From NCBI RefSeq assembly GCF_001421745.1, contig NZ_LMKW01000010.1, positions 444,173 to 508,172 of the forward strand: a stretch of DNA of 64,000 nt. Direction: 5' to 3'. The notes below the pieces were generated by a model, which had not been told where the DNA came from, made no database searches, and saw nothing but the letters and a program-made list of their open reading frames with translations. Both the position numbers and the translations under genes were made by a program. Shown piece after piece: positions 9,601 through 19,043 of the stretch (position 1 is the stretch's first letter; every line of letters starts with the position of its first letter). This stretch comes from Sphingomonas sp. Leaf230 (GTDB taxonomy: Bacteria; Pseudomonadota; Alphaproteobacteria; Sphingomonadales; Sphingomonadaceae).

Positions 9601-9996
9601 GTCGCGGGCGTGGTGCTGGTCCGCCAGCGGCCGGGCAAGGGCAATGCGATCTTCGTGACGATCGAGGATGAGACCGGGATCACTAACGGGTTGATGTGGG
9701 CGCGCGATTTCGAGGCGAACCGCCGCGCGGTGATGGCGTCGCGGCTGATGGTGCTGGAGGGCGTGATCCAGCGCAGCGAGGAAGGCGTGACACACCTGAT
9801 GACGTCGCGGGTGCAGGACCGCACCGAGATGCTGCGACTGTTGTCGGAGGATCACGCGCTGGAGCCGCCGCTGGCGCGGGTGGACGAGGTTATCCGGCCC
9901 GTCCTCACGCGGAGTCCCGATGCTCGGGCGCACCATCCGCGGGCGACGCATCCTCGCGATGTGCGTGTCCTCCCCAAGTCGCGCGACTTTCATTGA
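6664..9996 (+). CDS. dnaE2: Error-prone DNA polymerase DnaE2 (ImuC)
   Basis: This 1110-residue C-family DNA polymerase is the catalytic part of the inducible ImuA-ImuB-DnaE2 mutasome. It has an N-terminal PHP domain (FAELVAATNYSFLDGASHPS onward), palm motifs including PPDIDVDFEHERR with the catalytic aspartates, and a C-terminal OB fold (about residues 975-1050, KVAGVVLVRQRPGKGNAIF). Length is close to family norm. Translation starts at the ATG at 6664, 13 bases after imuB, consistent with one SOS transcript from the LexA box upstream of imuA. The last 30 codons past the OB fold look less conserved. Confidence 0.97.
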   Translation: MTRFAELVAATNYSFLDGASHPSDIVGRAIELKLAGIGIADRNTVAGVVRAYDALERAKRGQLGANLPPFDFKLVVGARLVFADGTPDIVAYPATRAGWGRLTRLLTLGNRRAEKGSCILGLDDLIEHLGEILLIVMPECTARPVVALKDVTLPQRADPGLEATLVALRPYVRRSIWLGVTMPHGGRDRRRQTRLARIAAKARVPILATNDVRYAVADDRSLHDIVTCIREGTTIQRAGKRLGANGERHLKDADEIAHLYRDRPHAIAETAKLLARIDFTLDELKYEYPHEPVPVGWDPQGWLEHLAWQSAIDQYDGYVPDKLLASLRDEFALIRQQEYAYYFLTVHDIVRFARSADPPILCQGRGSAANSVVCYVLGVTSVDPMKHDLLFSRFVSAERSEPPDIDVDFEHERREEVMQYIYGRYGRERAAIAATVIHFRSRSTVREVGKALGFTEDVTQRLTSTVWGSFSNRFPERRFAETGFDIANPEIARLQDMVERLLEFPRHLSQHVGGFVLTQGRLDEIVPIHNGAMEDRTFIEWDKDDIDCLGLMKVDILALGMLTCIRKSFDLMREHGLGDHELKTIANDENSKVYDMLCDGDSIGVFQVESRAQINMLPRLRPRKLYDLVVQVAIVRPGPIEGDMVHPYLRRRAKKEVVVYPSPSPEHGRSDELEVLLGETYGVPLFQEQAMKLAIVAAKFTPDEANELRKSMATFRKVGGMNNFQAKLIGGMVARGYEAEFAERCFKQIEGFGSYGFPESHALSFARLVYVSSWIKCFHPAVFCCALLNSQPMGFYAPAQLVRDAVEHGVCVLPVDVNASGWDNSLEAGGADLRLGFRQVDGFRKDWADEIVRVRTAPFASIEDLARRANLPQRAMNLLADADAFRSVAKERREALWDVRRTPPKQLALFAAAEVPELGVEPDAHLPAMPLSEQVAADYQTTRLSLKAHPMQFLRERFAAEGILSSAQANATKDGRRAKVAGVVLVRQRPGKGNAIFVTIEDETGITNGLMWARDFEANRRAVMASRLMVLEGVIQRSEEGVTHLMTSRVQDRTEMLRLLSEDHALEPPLARVDEVIRPVLTRSPDARAHHPRATHPRDVRVLPKSRDFH

Positions 9997-10085
9997 GCTT
10001 TATCGGTGCTCGTTGGTGTGGTGCCCAACATCGCCGAACGCTCTGTCACCCGGACCGGTTTGGCGCCTACCCCTCCGAATAGCGG

Positions 10086-10191
10086 CACCTCCCGGCGGAG
10101 GCCGGGGTCCAGTTGGGAAACGCTGCTGATAAAGGCTGCGCTCCGTAACTGCGACCTTTCCAACTGGACCCCGGCCTTCGCCGGGGAGGTG
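10086..10191. repeat. Long inverted repeat, intergenic (sphingomonad palindromic repeat)
   Basis: Two arms of about 33 bases (10086-10118 and 10157-10191) are near-perfect reverse complements, built around CCGGGGTCCAGTTGG, with a 38-base loop. It fills most of the 425-base gap between dnaE2 and the thioredoxin gene; I see no gene in the rest. Similar GGCCGGGGTCCA palindromes are common between genes in sphingomonad genomes. A role in transcription termination or mRNA ends is possible. Confidence 0.75.
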
Positions 10192-10421
10192 GCTTGTCTG
10201 AAGATGGAAATGCTGGCCAATTTTGGGGAGCACCGTCTCGCAAGGCCGTATCTATGCCCATGCGCACCCATGGATGTCGGAACCGCAAGCAAGACAAATG
10301 ACGCCTCGACGCGCGAGCCGAATGCCAAGGCACGTTTGTCGTGCATGCCCATCCATCCTAAAGGTGGCATTCGCCGCGGGCGCGCCCCAGATAGCGCGTC
10401 TGGATTACACGGGAGTTGAAC

Positions 10422-11333
10422 TTGGCCACGCTTGGAATGTCCCCCGCGGAGAAGGATGCCGTCGAGGCGTTCCGTCGCGATGTCGTCGAACCGTCGATGA
10501 CGAAGCTCGTGATCATCGATTTCTGGGCGGAATGGTGCGGGCCCTGCAAGGCGCTGACGCCGACGCTGGAGAAGGTCGCCGCGGATTATGCCGACAAGGG
10601 CGTCGTGCTGGCCAAGGTCGATACCGACAAGAACCAGTTCATCGCCGCGCAATTCCAGATCAAGTCGATCCCGACCGTCTATGCGATGTTCCAGGGTCAG
10701 CTGGTCGCCGACATGACCAGTGCGCGCACCGAATCGCAGTTGCGCGTGATCCTCGACCAGTTGCTCAAGCAGCTGCCGATCGAAGCGGGCGCTACGGACG
10801 CGGTGCCCGACGTCGAGCCGTTGATCGCGATCGGTGAAGAGGCGCTCGCGGCCAATGACGGCGAGCGCGCACTCGGCATCTTCCGCGAGATCGCCGAGAT
10901 CGCGCCCGAGCATCCGCAGGTTCATGCCGGCTTCGTTCGCGCATTGGTCGCGACCGGGCAGCTCGACGAGGCCTCGGACTGGTTGACGAACCTCGATCCG
11001 GCGATCGCCAAGGACCCGGCGATCGCCCGCGCACAGGCGGCGCTCGCACTCGCGCAGTCGGCCCCTCCGGTCGAGGATCTGTCGCCGCTGCTGGCCGCGG
11101 TCGAGGCGAACCCCGACGACTTGCAGGCCCGGTTCGCGCTCGCCAACGGGCAGATGGCGGCGAACGACCGTGATGCGGCGGCGGACACGTTCCTTGGCAT
11201 CATCGCCACCGAGCGCGACTGGAACGAGGGCGCGGCGCGGACGCAGTTGTTGAAATTGTTTGAGGTCGTCGGACTCGAAGACCCGTGGGTGTCTGGACAG
11301 CGACGCCGCCTGTCTGCGATCCTGTTCGGATGA
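10422..11333 (+). CDS. Thioredoxin-domain/TPR co-chaperone (YbbN/CnoX-like)
   Basis: This protein of about 303 residues has an N-terminal thioredoxin fold with an intact WCGPC active site (FWAEWCGPCKALTP) and the cis-Pro segment SIPTVYAMFQG. A C-terminal set of TPR-like helices follows (GERALGIFREIAEIAPEHPQ onward). The family holds folding clients and passes them to GroEL or DnaK; unlike E. coli YbbN, both catalytic cysteines are present. I prefer the TTG at 10422 because GGGAG lies six bases upstream; a TTG at 10416 is in frame but too close to that site. It overlaps the next gene ATGA-style, so the three genes to 12153 are likely one operon. Confidence 0.88.
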   Translation: MATLGMSPAEKDAVEAFRRDVVEPSMTKLVIIDFWAEWCGPCKALTPTLEKVAADYADKGVVLAKVDTDKNQFIAAQFQIKSIPTVYAMFQGQLVADMTSARTESQLRVILDQLLKQLPIEAGATDAVPDVEPLIAIGEEALAANDGERALGIFREIAEIAPEHPQVHAGFVRALVATGQLDEASDWLTNLDPAIAKDPAIARAQAALALAQSAPPVEDLSPLLAAVEANPDDLQARFALANGQMAANDRDAAADTFLGIIATERDWNEGAARTQLLKLFEVVGLEDPWVSGQRRRLSAILFG

Positions 11334-11971
11334 CCACCGAGTCCGCCCCCCCGCGCGCCACCACGCGACTGTCGATCTTCCCGTTGCCGGGGGCGCTGCT
11401 GTTCCCCGGCATGCACCTGCCGCTGCACATGTTCGAGCCGCGCTATCGGGCGATGATCAGCGATGCGATGGCGCGCGACCGGCGGATCGGGATGATCCAG
11501 CCGCGGGGCGGACCGCATGATGACGCGGACGCGCTGTACGACATCGGCTGCGTCGGCAAGATCGCGGAGGTCGAGGCTCTGGACGACGGGCGGTACAACG
11601 TCGTGCTGGAGGGCATCGCGCTGTTCCGGATCGTCCGCGAGTTGGACGTGACGACCGCATTCCGCCAGGTCGAGGCGGAGTTGCTGCCGTTGATCGAGGA
11701 CGACGCGCTGTCGCTTGGCCGGCGATCATCGCTGGAACTGGAGTCGCGTCGGTTCGCGGACATGCAGGGCTATGCGGTCGACTGGGATGCGGTCGGACGG
11801 CTCGACGACGAGAGCCTGGTCAACGGCATCGCGCAGATCGCACCGTTCGATGCCGCGGCGAAACAGGCGTTGCTCGAGGCGCCGGACATCGAGCAGCGCG
11901 CCGAGCTGATCATCCAGTTGATGCAGTTCTTCGGGCGGCACGACGGCGACGAATCGGTGACGTTGCAGTGA
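11330..11971 (+). CDS. Lon N-terminal (LON_substr_bdg) domain protein
   Basis: This 213-residue protein is made only of the Lon substrate-binding domain: [26 protein letters not shown] is the family hallmark at the N-terminus, followed by the beta-barrel and a helical bundle. It has no AAA+ or protease domain, so it is not Lon itself. Function is unknown beyond likely protein binding. The ATG at 11330 overlaps the preceding stop (ATGA) and its own end overlaps the next GTG start, showing tight coupling with the co-chaperone and Trm112-like genes. Confidence 0.9.
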   Translation: MTTESAPPRATTRLSIFPLPGALLFPGMHLPLHMFEPRYRAMISDAMARDRRIGMIQPRGGPHDDADALYDIGCVGKIAEVEALDDGRYNVVLEGIALFRIVRELDVTTAFRQVEAELLPLIEDDALSLGRRSSLELESRRFADMQGYAVDWDAVGRLDDESLVNGIAQIAPFDAAAKQALLEAPDIEQRAELIIQLMQFFGRHDGDESVTLQ

Positions 11972-12153
11972 GCGCGCTCGATCCGTGGCTGCTCGAACGT
12001 CTCGTCTGCCCGATGACGCGCACGCCGCTCCGCTATGACGAAGCCGCGCAGGAATTGATTTCGGACGCTGCCGGGCTCGCGTACCCAATCCGCGACGGCG
12101 TGCCGGTGATGCTGGTCGAGGAAGCCCGCCGGCTCGACGAAACCGCCGCCTGA
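11968..12153 (+). CDS. Trm112-like/UPF0434 small protein
   Basis: This 61-residue protein fits the YcaR/Trm112p family: [17 protein letters not shown] is the half zinc knuckle (one Cys kept), followed by [13 protein letters not shown]. Eukaryotic Trm112 activates methyltransferases; the bacterial role is not settled. It starts with GTG overlapping the stop of the Lon-N gene. It ends 11 bases before the convergent oxidase gene. Confidence 0.85.
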   Translation: MSALDPWLLERLVCPMTRTPLRYDEAAQELISDAAGLAYPIRDGVPVMLVEEARRLDETAA

Positions 12154-12163
12154 TCGTCTTGCT

Positions 12164-13330
12164 TCAATACCCCATCCGCGTCGCGCCAGCCTCCCGTACG
12201 GCAGCGAGCGTCGGGTAGCCGTTCACCGCCATCAGCAGGTCGGCTTCGGCGAGGATGCATTTCAGCACATGCGCCGCGCCGTTCGCGCCGTCGAGCGCCA
12301 AGCCGTACGTGTAGGGCCGACCGATCCCGACCGCGGTGGCGCCGAGTGCGAGTGCCTTGACCACGTCGCTCCCTGACCGAATGCCGGAGTCGAACAGCAC
12401 CGGCACGGTCCCGCTCGACGCGACCACCGCGGGCAGCATGTCGATCGCGGCGATCCCGCCGTTCGCCTGGCGACCGCCGTGGTTCGAGCAGTAGATCGCG
12501 TCCGCCCCCAGATCGATCGCGCGCCGCGCGTCGTCGGCATGGCAGATTCCCTTCAGGACGATCGGCAGCTTGGTCATCGACCGCAGCCACGGCATGTCGT
12601 CCCACGTCAGCACCTTGCCGAACGTCCCGGCCCATTGCCGCACCGCCGCGGGCAGGTCCTCGCGCGGTGGCTTGGCAAGCATCGCGCGGAAGACCGGATC
12701 GCTGAAGTAATTCTCCAGCACATGGCCGCGCAGCTGCGGGAAGTTCGCGACGTTCAGGTCGCGCGGGCGCCAGCCGGTGACCCAGGTGTCGAGCGTGACG
12801 ACGATCGCCTTGTATCCGGCCGCCTCGGCACGGTGGACGAGGCTTTCGGCGAGCGGCTTGTCCTTGGGCGTGTAGAGCTGGAAGAAGCCGGACGTGTCGC
12901 CCATCGCCGCGGCGACGTCTTCGATCGGATCGTTCGACAGCGTCGACTGGATCAGCGGGACGCCGGTCAGCGCGGAAGCCCGCGCGGCGGCGAGATCACC
13001 GTGGCCGTCCTGCGTGCACAGCCCGTTGATCCCGACCGGGCTCATGAAGATCGGGCTGGGCAGCGTCATCCCGAACAGGTCGATCGACAGGTCGCGACGC
13101 GTGGCATCGACCATCATCCGCGGCGTCATGCCCCAGTGCCGGAACGCGTCGGCATTCTGGCGCTGCGTGAACTCGTCGCCGCACCCGCCCTGCAGATAGC
13201 CAAGCACCGACGGTGGCAAGGCCGCTGCCGCCCGAGCCTCGAGCGATGCGAAGTCGACCGGGACCGTCGGGACGACACCGGCGAGCCCGGCGAAATAGAT
13301 TTCGTTCTGGTAATCGCCGTAATGCGCCAT
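12164..13330 (-). CDS. FMN-dependent alpha-hydroxy-acid oxidase (lactate 2-monooxygenase-like)
   Basis: This 388-residue TIM-barrel flavoenzyme oxidises 2-hydroxy acids. The family signature SNHGGRQ (catalytic His-Gly-Gly-Arg) is at about residues 275-281. Other landmarks are LPIVLKGICHADDA (FMN-binding Lys), the FMN phosphate loop DSGIRSGSDVVKALALGA, and an N-terminal FMN site MSPVGINGLC. The N-terminal region YFAGLAGVVPTVPVDF resembles lactate 2-monooxygenase more than LldD. It lies 26 bases after a class II aldolase gene on the same strand, suggesting a shared hydroxy-acid or aldol catabolic route; the true substrate is unknown. Confidence 0.9.
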   Translation of the reverse strand: MAHYGDYQNEIYFAGLAGVVPTVPVDFASLEARAAAALPPSVLGYLQGGCGDEFTQRQNADAFRHWGMTPRMMVDATRRDLSIDLFGMTLPSPIFMSPVGINGLCTQDGHGDLAAARASALTGVPLIQSTLSNDPIEDVAAAMGDTSGFFQLYTPKDKPLAESLVHRAEAAGYKAIVVTLDTWVTGWRPRDLNVANFPQLRGHVLENYFSDPVFRAMLAKPPREDLPAAVRQWAGTFGKVLTWDDMPWLRSMTKLPIVLKGICHADDARRAIDLGADAIYCSNHGGRQANGGIAAIDMLPAVVASSGTVPVLFDSGIRSGSDVVKALALGATAVGIGRPYTYGLALDGANGAAHVLKCILAEADLLMAVNGYPTLAAVREAGATRMGY

Positions 13331-13356
13331 GCGCTGCCCTCCCAGACTGGTGGCGG

Positions 13357-14154
13357 TCAGTCCCGATAGCCCGGATTGACGCGGTCGAGCTTGCGCAACA
13401 GCGCCGGCCAGGCGAGCCCGTCGGCGAGCATGCGGATGCCTGCACCGCTCGATTGGCCCTCGACCTTTTCCGCGACGCCCTGGTTGGGGTTGTTCAAATT
13501 CTCGCGACCGGCGCTCAGCATCAGGACCTGCGCCTCGCAGGCGCGTTCGAGGAAATACATCCGCAGGAACGCCTGCGGCACCGATTCGCCGACCGTCAGC
13601 GTGCCGTGGTTGCGCAGGATCATCGCGTTCTTCGTGCCGAGATCCTGCACCAGCCGCTCGCGTTCCTCCAGCTCCGTCGCGATGCCCTCGAAGTCGTGAT
13701 AGGCGACGTCGTGCCCGGCAATCATCGCCGTCTGCGTATGCGGGAGCAGCCCTTCGGCCATCGCCGATACCGCCTGGCCGTGCGGGGTATGGAGATGCAG
13801 CACTGCCACTGCGTCATGACGCGCGGCGTGGACCGCCGAGTGAATCACGAAGCCCGCGCGGTTGACCGGGGCGGGGGTGTCCATGACCTTGTTGCCATCG
13901 ACGTCGATCTTGACCAGCGACGATGCGGTGATCTCCTCGAACATGTGCGTGTACGGGTTGATCAGGAAATGATGCTCGGGGCCGGGGACGCGCGCGGACA
14001 GATGCGTGAAGATCAGATCGTCCCAGCCGTACAGCGCGACCAGCCGGTAAGCGGCGGCGAGATCGACGCGCAGCGCCCATTCCTCGGCCGACACCTGGTC
14101 CTTGATCGTCGTTGCCGCTGCCGCCGGTTCCATCGCCTTCAATGCCGTTGCCAT
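13357..14154 (-). CDS. Class II aldolase/adducin family protein
   Basis: The protein is 265 residues. The start is fixed by a strong ribosome site: AAGGAGG lies six bases before the ATG at 14154, and the longer upstream frame is not protein-like. Zinc-ligand histidines appear in AVAVLHLHTPHG and in the C-terminal MILRNHGTLTVG, the standard metal site of the fuculose-aldolase/adducin fold. Family members cleave sugar-phosphate aldols or decarboxylate. It is first in a two-gene unit with the FMN oxidase and divergent from a Crp/Fnr regulator that may control it. Confidence 0.9.
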   Translation of the reverse strand: MATALKAMEPAAAATTIKDQVSAEEWALRVDLAAAYRLVALYGWDDLIFTHLSARVPGPEHHFLINPYTHMFEEITASSLVKIDVDGNKVMDTPAPVNRAGFVIHSAVHAARHDAVAVLHLHTPHGQAVSAMAEGLLPHTQTAMIAGHDVAYHDFEGIATELEERERLVQDLGTKNAMILRNHGTLTVGESVPQAFLRMYFLERACEAQVLMLSAGRENLNNPNQGVAEKVEGQSSGAGIRMLADGLAWPALLRKLDRVNPGYRD

Positions 14155-14249
14155 TATCCGCCTCCTTATGTTTGGCCCCTTGTACGACCGGCCTTCGACA
14201 AACTTTGTCTCGATGGTGACAATCTCGAAATTTCGCCTAGCCTTGCGCG

Positions 14250-14915
14250 ATGCACGATCCGGATCACGCGATACTGGCCACCGACAGCTGGTTCGGCGCG
14301 ATACCGGCGGGCCGTCGCGAGCGCCTGTTGCAGGAGGCGCGAGTCGAGGTGCTGGAGAACGGCGCGCGGATCTACGGCTCGGGCGATCCCCCGAACGGAT
14401 TGTGGGCGGTGCTGGACGGGCAGGTCCGGTTGAAGGGCTTGTCCGCCAATGGTGCCGAACTGCTCGCGCTGATCGTGCGGCCGGGAACATGGTTCGGGGA
14501 ATTGTCGACGCTCGACGGGCATCCGAGGCCGCACGACGCGACGGCGTTCGGCACGGCGCGACTGCTTCATGTGCCGGTGGCGGCGTTCGCGCGGGCGGCG
14601 GCGGCGGACCCGGAGCTTTACCGCGATCTCGGGCTGCTGGTGTGCGCACATCAGCGCACCGCCTTGCGGTTCATCGCGCAGAGCGTCGGGCAGTCGATCC
14701 GCGTGCGACTGGCGCAGGCGCTGATGCGCGCGTCGCAGGCGGGGGATGGTCGGATCACGATCCGTCAGGAGGAGCTCGCCGGCGTCGTCGGTATCGCGCG
14801 CCAGACGCTCAACCGGCATCTGAAGCGGTTCGAGCGCGATGGCATGGTCGCGGTGGCCTATGCGCAGGTCCGTATTCTCGACCTGCCGGGGCTGCGTGGC
14901 GTCATCACCGAATAG
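14250..14915 (+). CDS. Crp/Fnr family transcriptional regulator
   Basis: This 221-residue protein has an N-terminal cyclic-nucleotide-binding-type beta roll (GARIYGSGDPPNGLWAVLDG, LIVRPGTWFGELSTLDG). A C-terminal winged helix follows, with recognition region EELAGVVGIARQTLNRHLKR. There is no Fnr-type cysteine cluster at the N-terminus. It is divergent from the aldolase/oxidase pair across about 95 bases, so local control of that pair is the simplest guess. The effector is unknown. Confidence 0.9.
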   Translation: MHDPDHAILATDSWFGAIPAGRRERLLQEARVEVLENGARIYGSGDPPNGLWAVLDGQVRLKGLSANGAELLALIVRPGTWFGELSTLDGHPRPHDATAFGTARLLHVPVAAFARAAAADPELYRDLGLLVCAHQRTALRFIAQSVGQSIRVRLAQALMRASQAGDGRITIRQEELAGVVGIARQTLNRHLKRFERDGMVAVAYAQVRILDLPGLRGVITE

Positions 14916-14956
14916 GGCATCGCCAAGCGCTTCTCCCGCGCGCTACACTCCCGCCC

Positions 14957-15748
14957 ATGACCATCAGAATCGGTATTGGCGGCTGGACCTACGAGCCGTG
15001 GCGCGGGACCTTCTATCCGGAGAAATGGCCGCAGAAGCGCGAGCTCGACTATGCCGCCGAGCACGTCACCGCGATCGAGATCAACGGCACCTATTATGGC
15101 AGCCAGAAGCCCGCGACGTTCGCATCCTGGGCGAAGGCGGTGCCCGACGGGTTCGTGTTTGCGCTCAAGGCGTCGCGCTATTGCACCAACCGGAAGGTGC
15201 TGGCCGAGGCGGGGGAGTCGATCGCCAAGTTCACCGGGCAGGGGATCGTCGAGCTCGGCGACCGGCTCGGGCCGATCCTGTGGCAGCTCATGGCGACCAA
15301 GAAATTCGACGCCGACGATTTCGCCGCATTCCTCAAGCTGTTGCCCGCCAAGCAGGACGGGCTCGCGCTGCGCCATGCGATACAGGTTCGTCACGAGAGT
15401 TTCGCGGTGCCGGAGTTCGTGGCGATGTGCCGCGACGCCGGCGTCGCGATCGTCTTCGCGCAGTCGGCCGAATATCCCGCGATCGCCGACGTGACCGGCG
15501 ACTTCGTTTATACGCGACTGGAGGATGCCGAGGAGCGCTTCGTCGCCGGCTACGCGCCGACCGCGCTGGACGAATGGGCGGACAAGGCGAAGACCTGGGC
15601 AGCCGGCGGACGACCCGAGGGTTTGCCCTATGTCGAGGACACCGCGCCGGCGAAGACGCCGCGAGAGACGTTCGTGTTCTTCATCAACGGCGCGAAGGTT
15701 CGTGCCCCCCATGCGGCGATGGCGCTGATCGATCGAGTGCGGGGGTAA
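14957..15748 (+). CDS. DUF72 (YecE-like) family protein
   Basis: The 263-residue protein begins MTIRIGIGGWTYEPWRGTFYP, which matches the DUF72 start, and contains ITAIEINGTYYGSQ-like and VFAQSAEYPAIADV segments of this TIM-barrel family. The biochemical role is not established. The ATG at 14957 is 41 bases after the Crp/Fnr stop; the frame stays open far upstream but overlaps other genes there. Confidence 0.88.
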   Translation: MTIRIGIGGWTYEPWRGTFYPEKWPQKRELDYAAEHVTAIEINGTYYGSQKPATFASWAKAVPDGFVFALKASRYCTNRKVLAEAGESIAKFTGQGIVELGDRLGPILWQLMATKKFDADDFAAFLKLLPAKQDGLALRHAIQVRHESFAVPEFVAMCRDAGVAIVFAQSAEYPAIADVTGDFVYTRLEDAEERFVAGYAPTALDEWADKAKTWAAGGRPEGLPYVEDTAPAKTPRETFVFFINGAKVRAPHAAMALIDRVRG

Positions 15749-15841
15749 ATAACGCGGTCATTCGCACACCGCTTCGTAGTTGCCCGATCAGCGTTGTCCG
15801 ACTGAGCTTGCGCCAAGCTGCCGCTTGGTCAGGTTGCGGCG

Positions 15842-16250
15842 ATGAAGATGGCGCGCCCGTGGTGCTTCGCTATTTTGAGCTTGGCCGGGTGTGGGGCGGA
15901 GCCGCTCTGTTTCCTCCGATGTGATACGCGTCGCGCGTGATATCGGGAGCGACCGTTATACTGTTACGGCGACACGGAATTGTGGTGCCACGACTGGCTA
16001 TGCGACCATCGTGCGCATCGGTCGCGCGAGCGAACCACAATCGGCCGTAACGGAAGTTTTCGTTGCAGACAGCAACCATGGGGCGGCCGCGGAAGGTCCA
16101 GGAGGCGCCATTTGGCTGAAGGTCGTCTGGACGGCACCCGGCCAATTGTCCGTCGCATACGCGTCAAAAGGTCGTGTATTCAAGCACGTGTTCGACGCGA
16201 AGGGGGCTTCGGTCCGCTACAAAGCGAGTGATCCGTACTTACGGCTCTAA
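15842..16250 (+). pseudogene. Small lipoprotein gene with apparent frameshift
   Basis: From the ATG at 15842 one frame gives a lipoprotein-type signal peptide ending in LSLAGCG. The conserved-looking body (RYTVTATRNCGATTGYATIV through VVWTAPGQLSVAYASK) lies in another frame that is closed by a stop at 15876-15878 and only reopens near 15888. Joining the two needs one frame change around 15885-15910, near a G-rich run. The NCGATT pattern occurs in small envelope proteins of unknown function. Either the gene is broken, it starts at the GTG at 15891 without a signal, or the base call is wrong. Confidence 0.5.
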
Positions 16251-16418
16251 GTGCTGTGGTTGGAAGGTCTTGTAGCTGCTCCAGAGTCAAACCGACCGTT
16301 TCACCCACACCCGGACGCTCAGGTAGTCGGCTCGCCAGCCGAAAGCAGCCATTCGTTCAGGGCTATCTTTCCCATCCCGGTCATTCCTGATGGAGAAATC
16401 AAAAATTTTGCATCAATG

Positions 16419-17123
16419 TTAGTATCCTACTTCCAGCGTCACGACCGTCAGCCGACCTTTGATTTTGCCAACCAACGTCACGTTGCCACCAGGCGAGTCA
16501 GGGCTGTTCATTGCCATGATGGTGCTGGACGTCATTTGGGCCGTGAAAAGAGGTTTGAAGGTTGTTGCTCCCGGCGCGGTAACAATGGTGACCTTTGCCC
16601 GATCATCGACCCAGGCGCCGTAACCCCATGCTGCCCCTATGAACCGTAGTGAGTGGCCGGGAGGTGGCGGAGGAACGGCTGGCTCATAAAACTGTCGTGG
16701 GCCCTCGCATCCTGCTTTGCTCAACCGGCCGTTAGAGAGTGTGCCTCCCTCATAATCAGCTTGGAGCACGTAGCAGCGACCATCGCTTAATGAGAGAGTG
16801 ACGGGCAGAAAACCTGGGGACCATGCCGTTACGACATGCGCTTTGCTCGTTTCGGCTATCGCAAATGCGCCAACAACCTTGGCACGGCCTACAGCCAAGC
16901 CGCGCTTGTAAGCCGGATCAACGCGGAACACGTTTGATACCGCCGCATCAGGGATGCGAGCTAGTGACGGTGCGCTGGGATCTGATGGCACCGCGACACC
17001 TGGTCGCGATCCGTTACCACTGTATCCGGCGGGCGGGACAAACTGCGCCTGAGCGCTGATCGCCGCGACGGCTATGGTAATCCCCGCGCTTGCGCGGGCT
17101 AATGCTGATGCCTTGATATTCAT
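16419..17123 (-). CDS. Secreted protein of unknown function
   Basis: The 234-residue protein begins with a clear signal peptide (SALARASAGITIAVAAISAQAQ). The mature part has a proline-rich stretch (EPAVPPPPPG) near residue 150 and two cysteines (GRCYVLQ, KAGCEGP) that could form a disulphide. I do not recognise the family. It stands alone between the broken lipoprotein gene and the response regulator. The 168 bases on its 3' side (16251-16418) hold nothing I can identify. Confidence 0.65.
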   Translation of the reverse strand: MNIKASALARASAGITIAVAAISAQAQFVPPAGYSGNGSRPGVAVPSDPSAPSLARIPDAAVSNVFRVDPAYKRGLAVGRAKVVGAFAIAETSKAHVVTAWSPGFLPVTLSLSDGRCYVLQADYEGGTLSNGRLSKAGCEGPRQFYEPAVPPPPPGHSLRFIGAAWGYGAWVDDRAKVTIVTAPGATTFKPLFTAQMTSSTIMAMNSPDSPGGNVTLVGKIKGRLTVVTLEVGY

Positions 17124-17195
17124 CTGCTACTCCCTGATCGGAGCAACTTACGACCGCGGTGGCAAAGAGCCAGCCGACATGTTGGCAGTCGGCAT

Positions 17196-17261
17196 GATGC
17201 AGAAATCACAGGTTATGCATTGACCAAAGAACGGCGAGAAACCGTCGGATTCGCCGATGCT
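17196..17261 (+). repeat. Dispersed GATGCA-type repeat, copy 1
   Basis: About 65 bases starting GATGCAGAAATCAC match a second copy at 29047-29111 throughout (both continue with TATGCAT, a GAA..CG..GAAA block and a final GATGC). It lies upstream of the secreted-protein gene, in an otherwise empty 237-base gap that also holds a stretch like the CGGAC repeat (about 17290-17345). Confidence 0.55.
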
Positions 17262-17360
17262 AAAGACTAATGCAGCGGGGGTGCCCGTTCACTGGCCGGT
17301 TTCCTCATGTTTGGACCTCAAAGTGGACGGTCCGCTTTCCTCTCCAACCCAGCCGCTACA

Positions 17361-18776
<1,416 letters not shown>

Positions 18777-18916
18777 GGCGAATCCTGTCCCGGTCCGGCA
18801 CGTGCAATAGCTAGCGCAAGTAAAGAGCGACTTAAATGTCCTGCTTGGCGTTCCAGGATACGCGCGATAAGGTCTCGGCCATAGAGGATGGCACTGACAG
18901 GATTGGGGCACGAACC

Positions 18917-19039
18917 ATGGCCGGCAACGGGGACATGAAGGCGCACGTCGCGACCTATTCGAGCGTGACGGGAATGATGAAATGGGGCGCAGTCGGGTGT
19001 GCGCTGGTCGTCGCGCTCGTGATCTGGCTGATCTCGTAA
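18917..19039 (+). CDS. aa3-type cytochrome c oxidase subunit IV-like peptide
   Basis: This 40-residue peptide, MAGNGDMKAHVATYSSVTGM followed by one membrane helix (WGAVGCALVVALVIWLI), matches the short bacterial subunit IV family (COX4_pro_2). It lies five bases before pntAA. In Alphaproteobacteria this small gene is often found at the head of the pnt operon rather than with the oxidase genes. The ATG at 18917 is preferred over an in-frame ATG at 18836 because the conserved part starts there. Confidence 0.75.
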   Translation: MAGNGDMKAHVATYSSVTGMMKWGAVGCALVVALVIWLIS

Positions 19040-19043
19040 CGCC

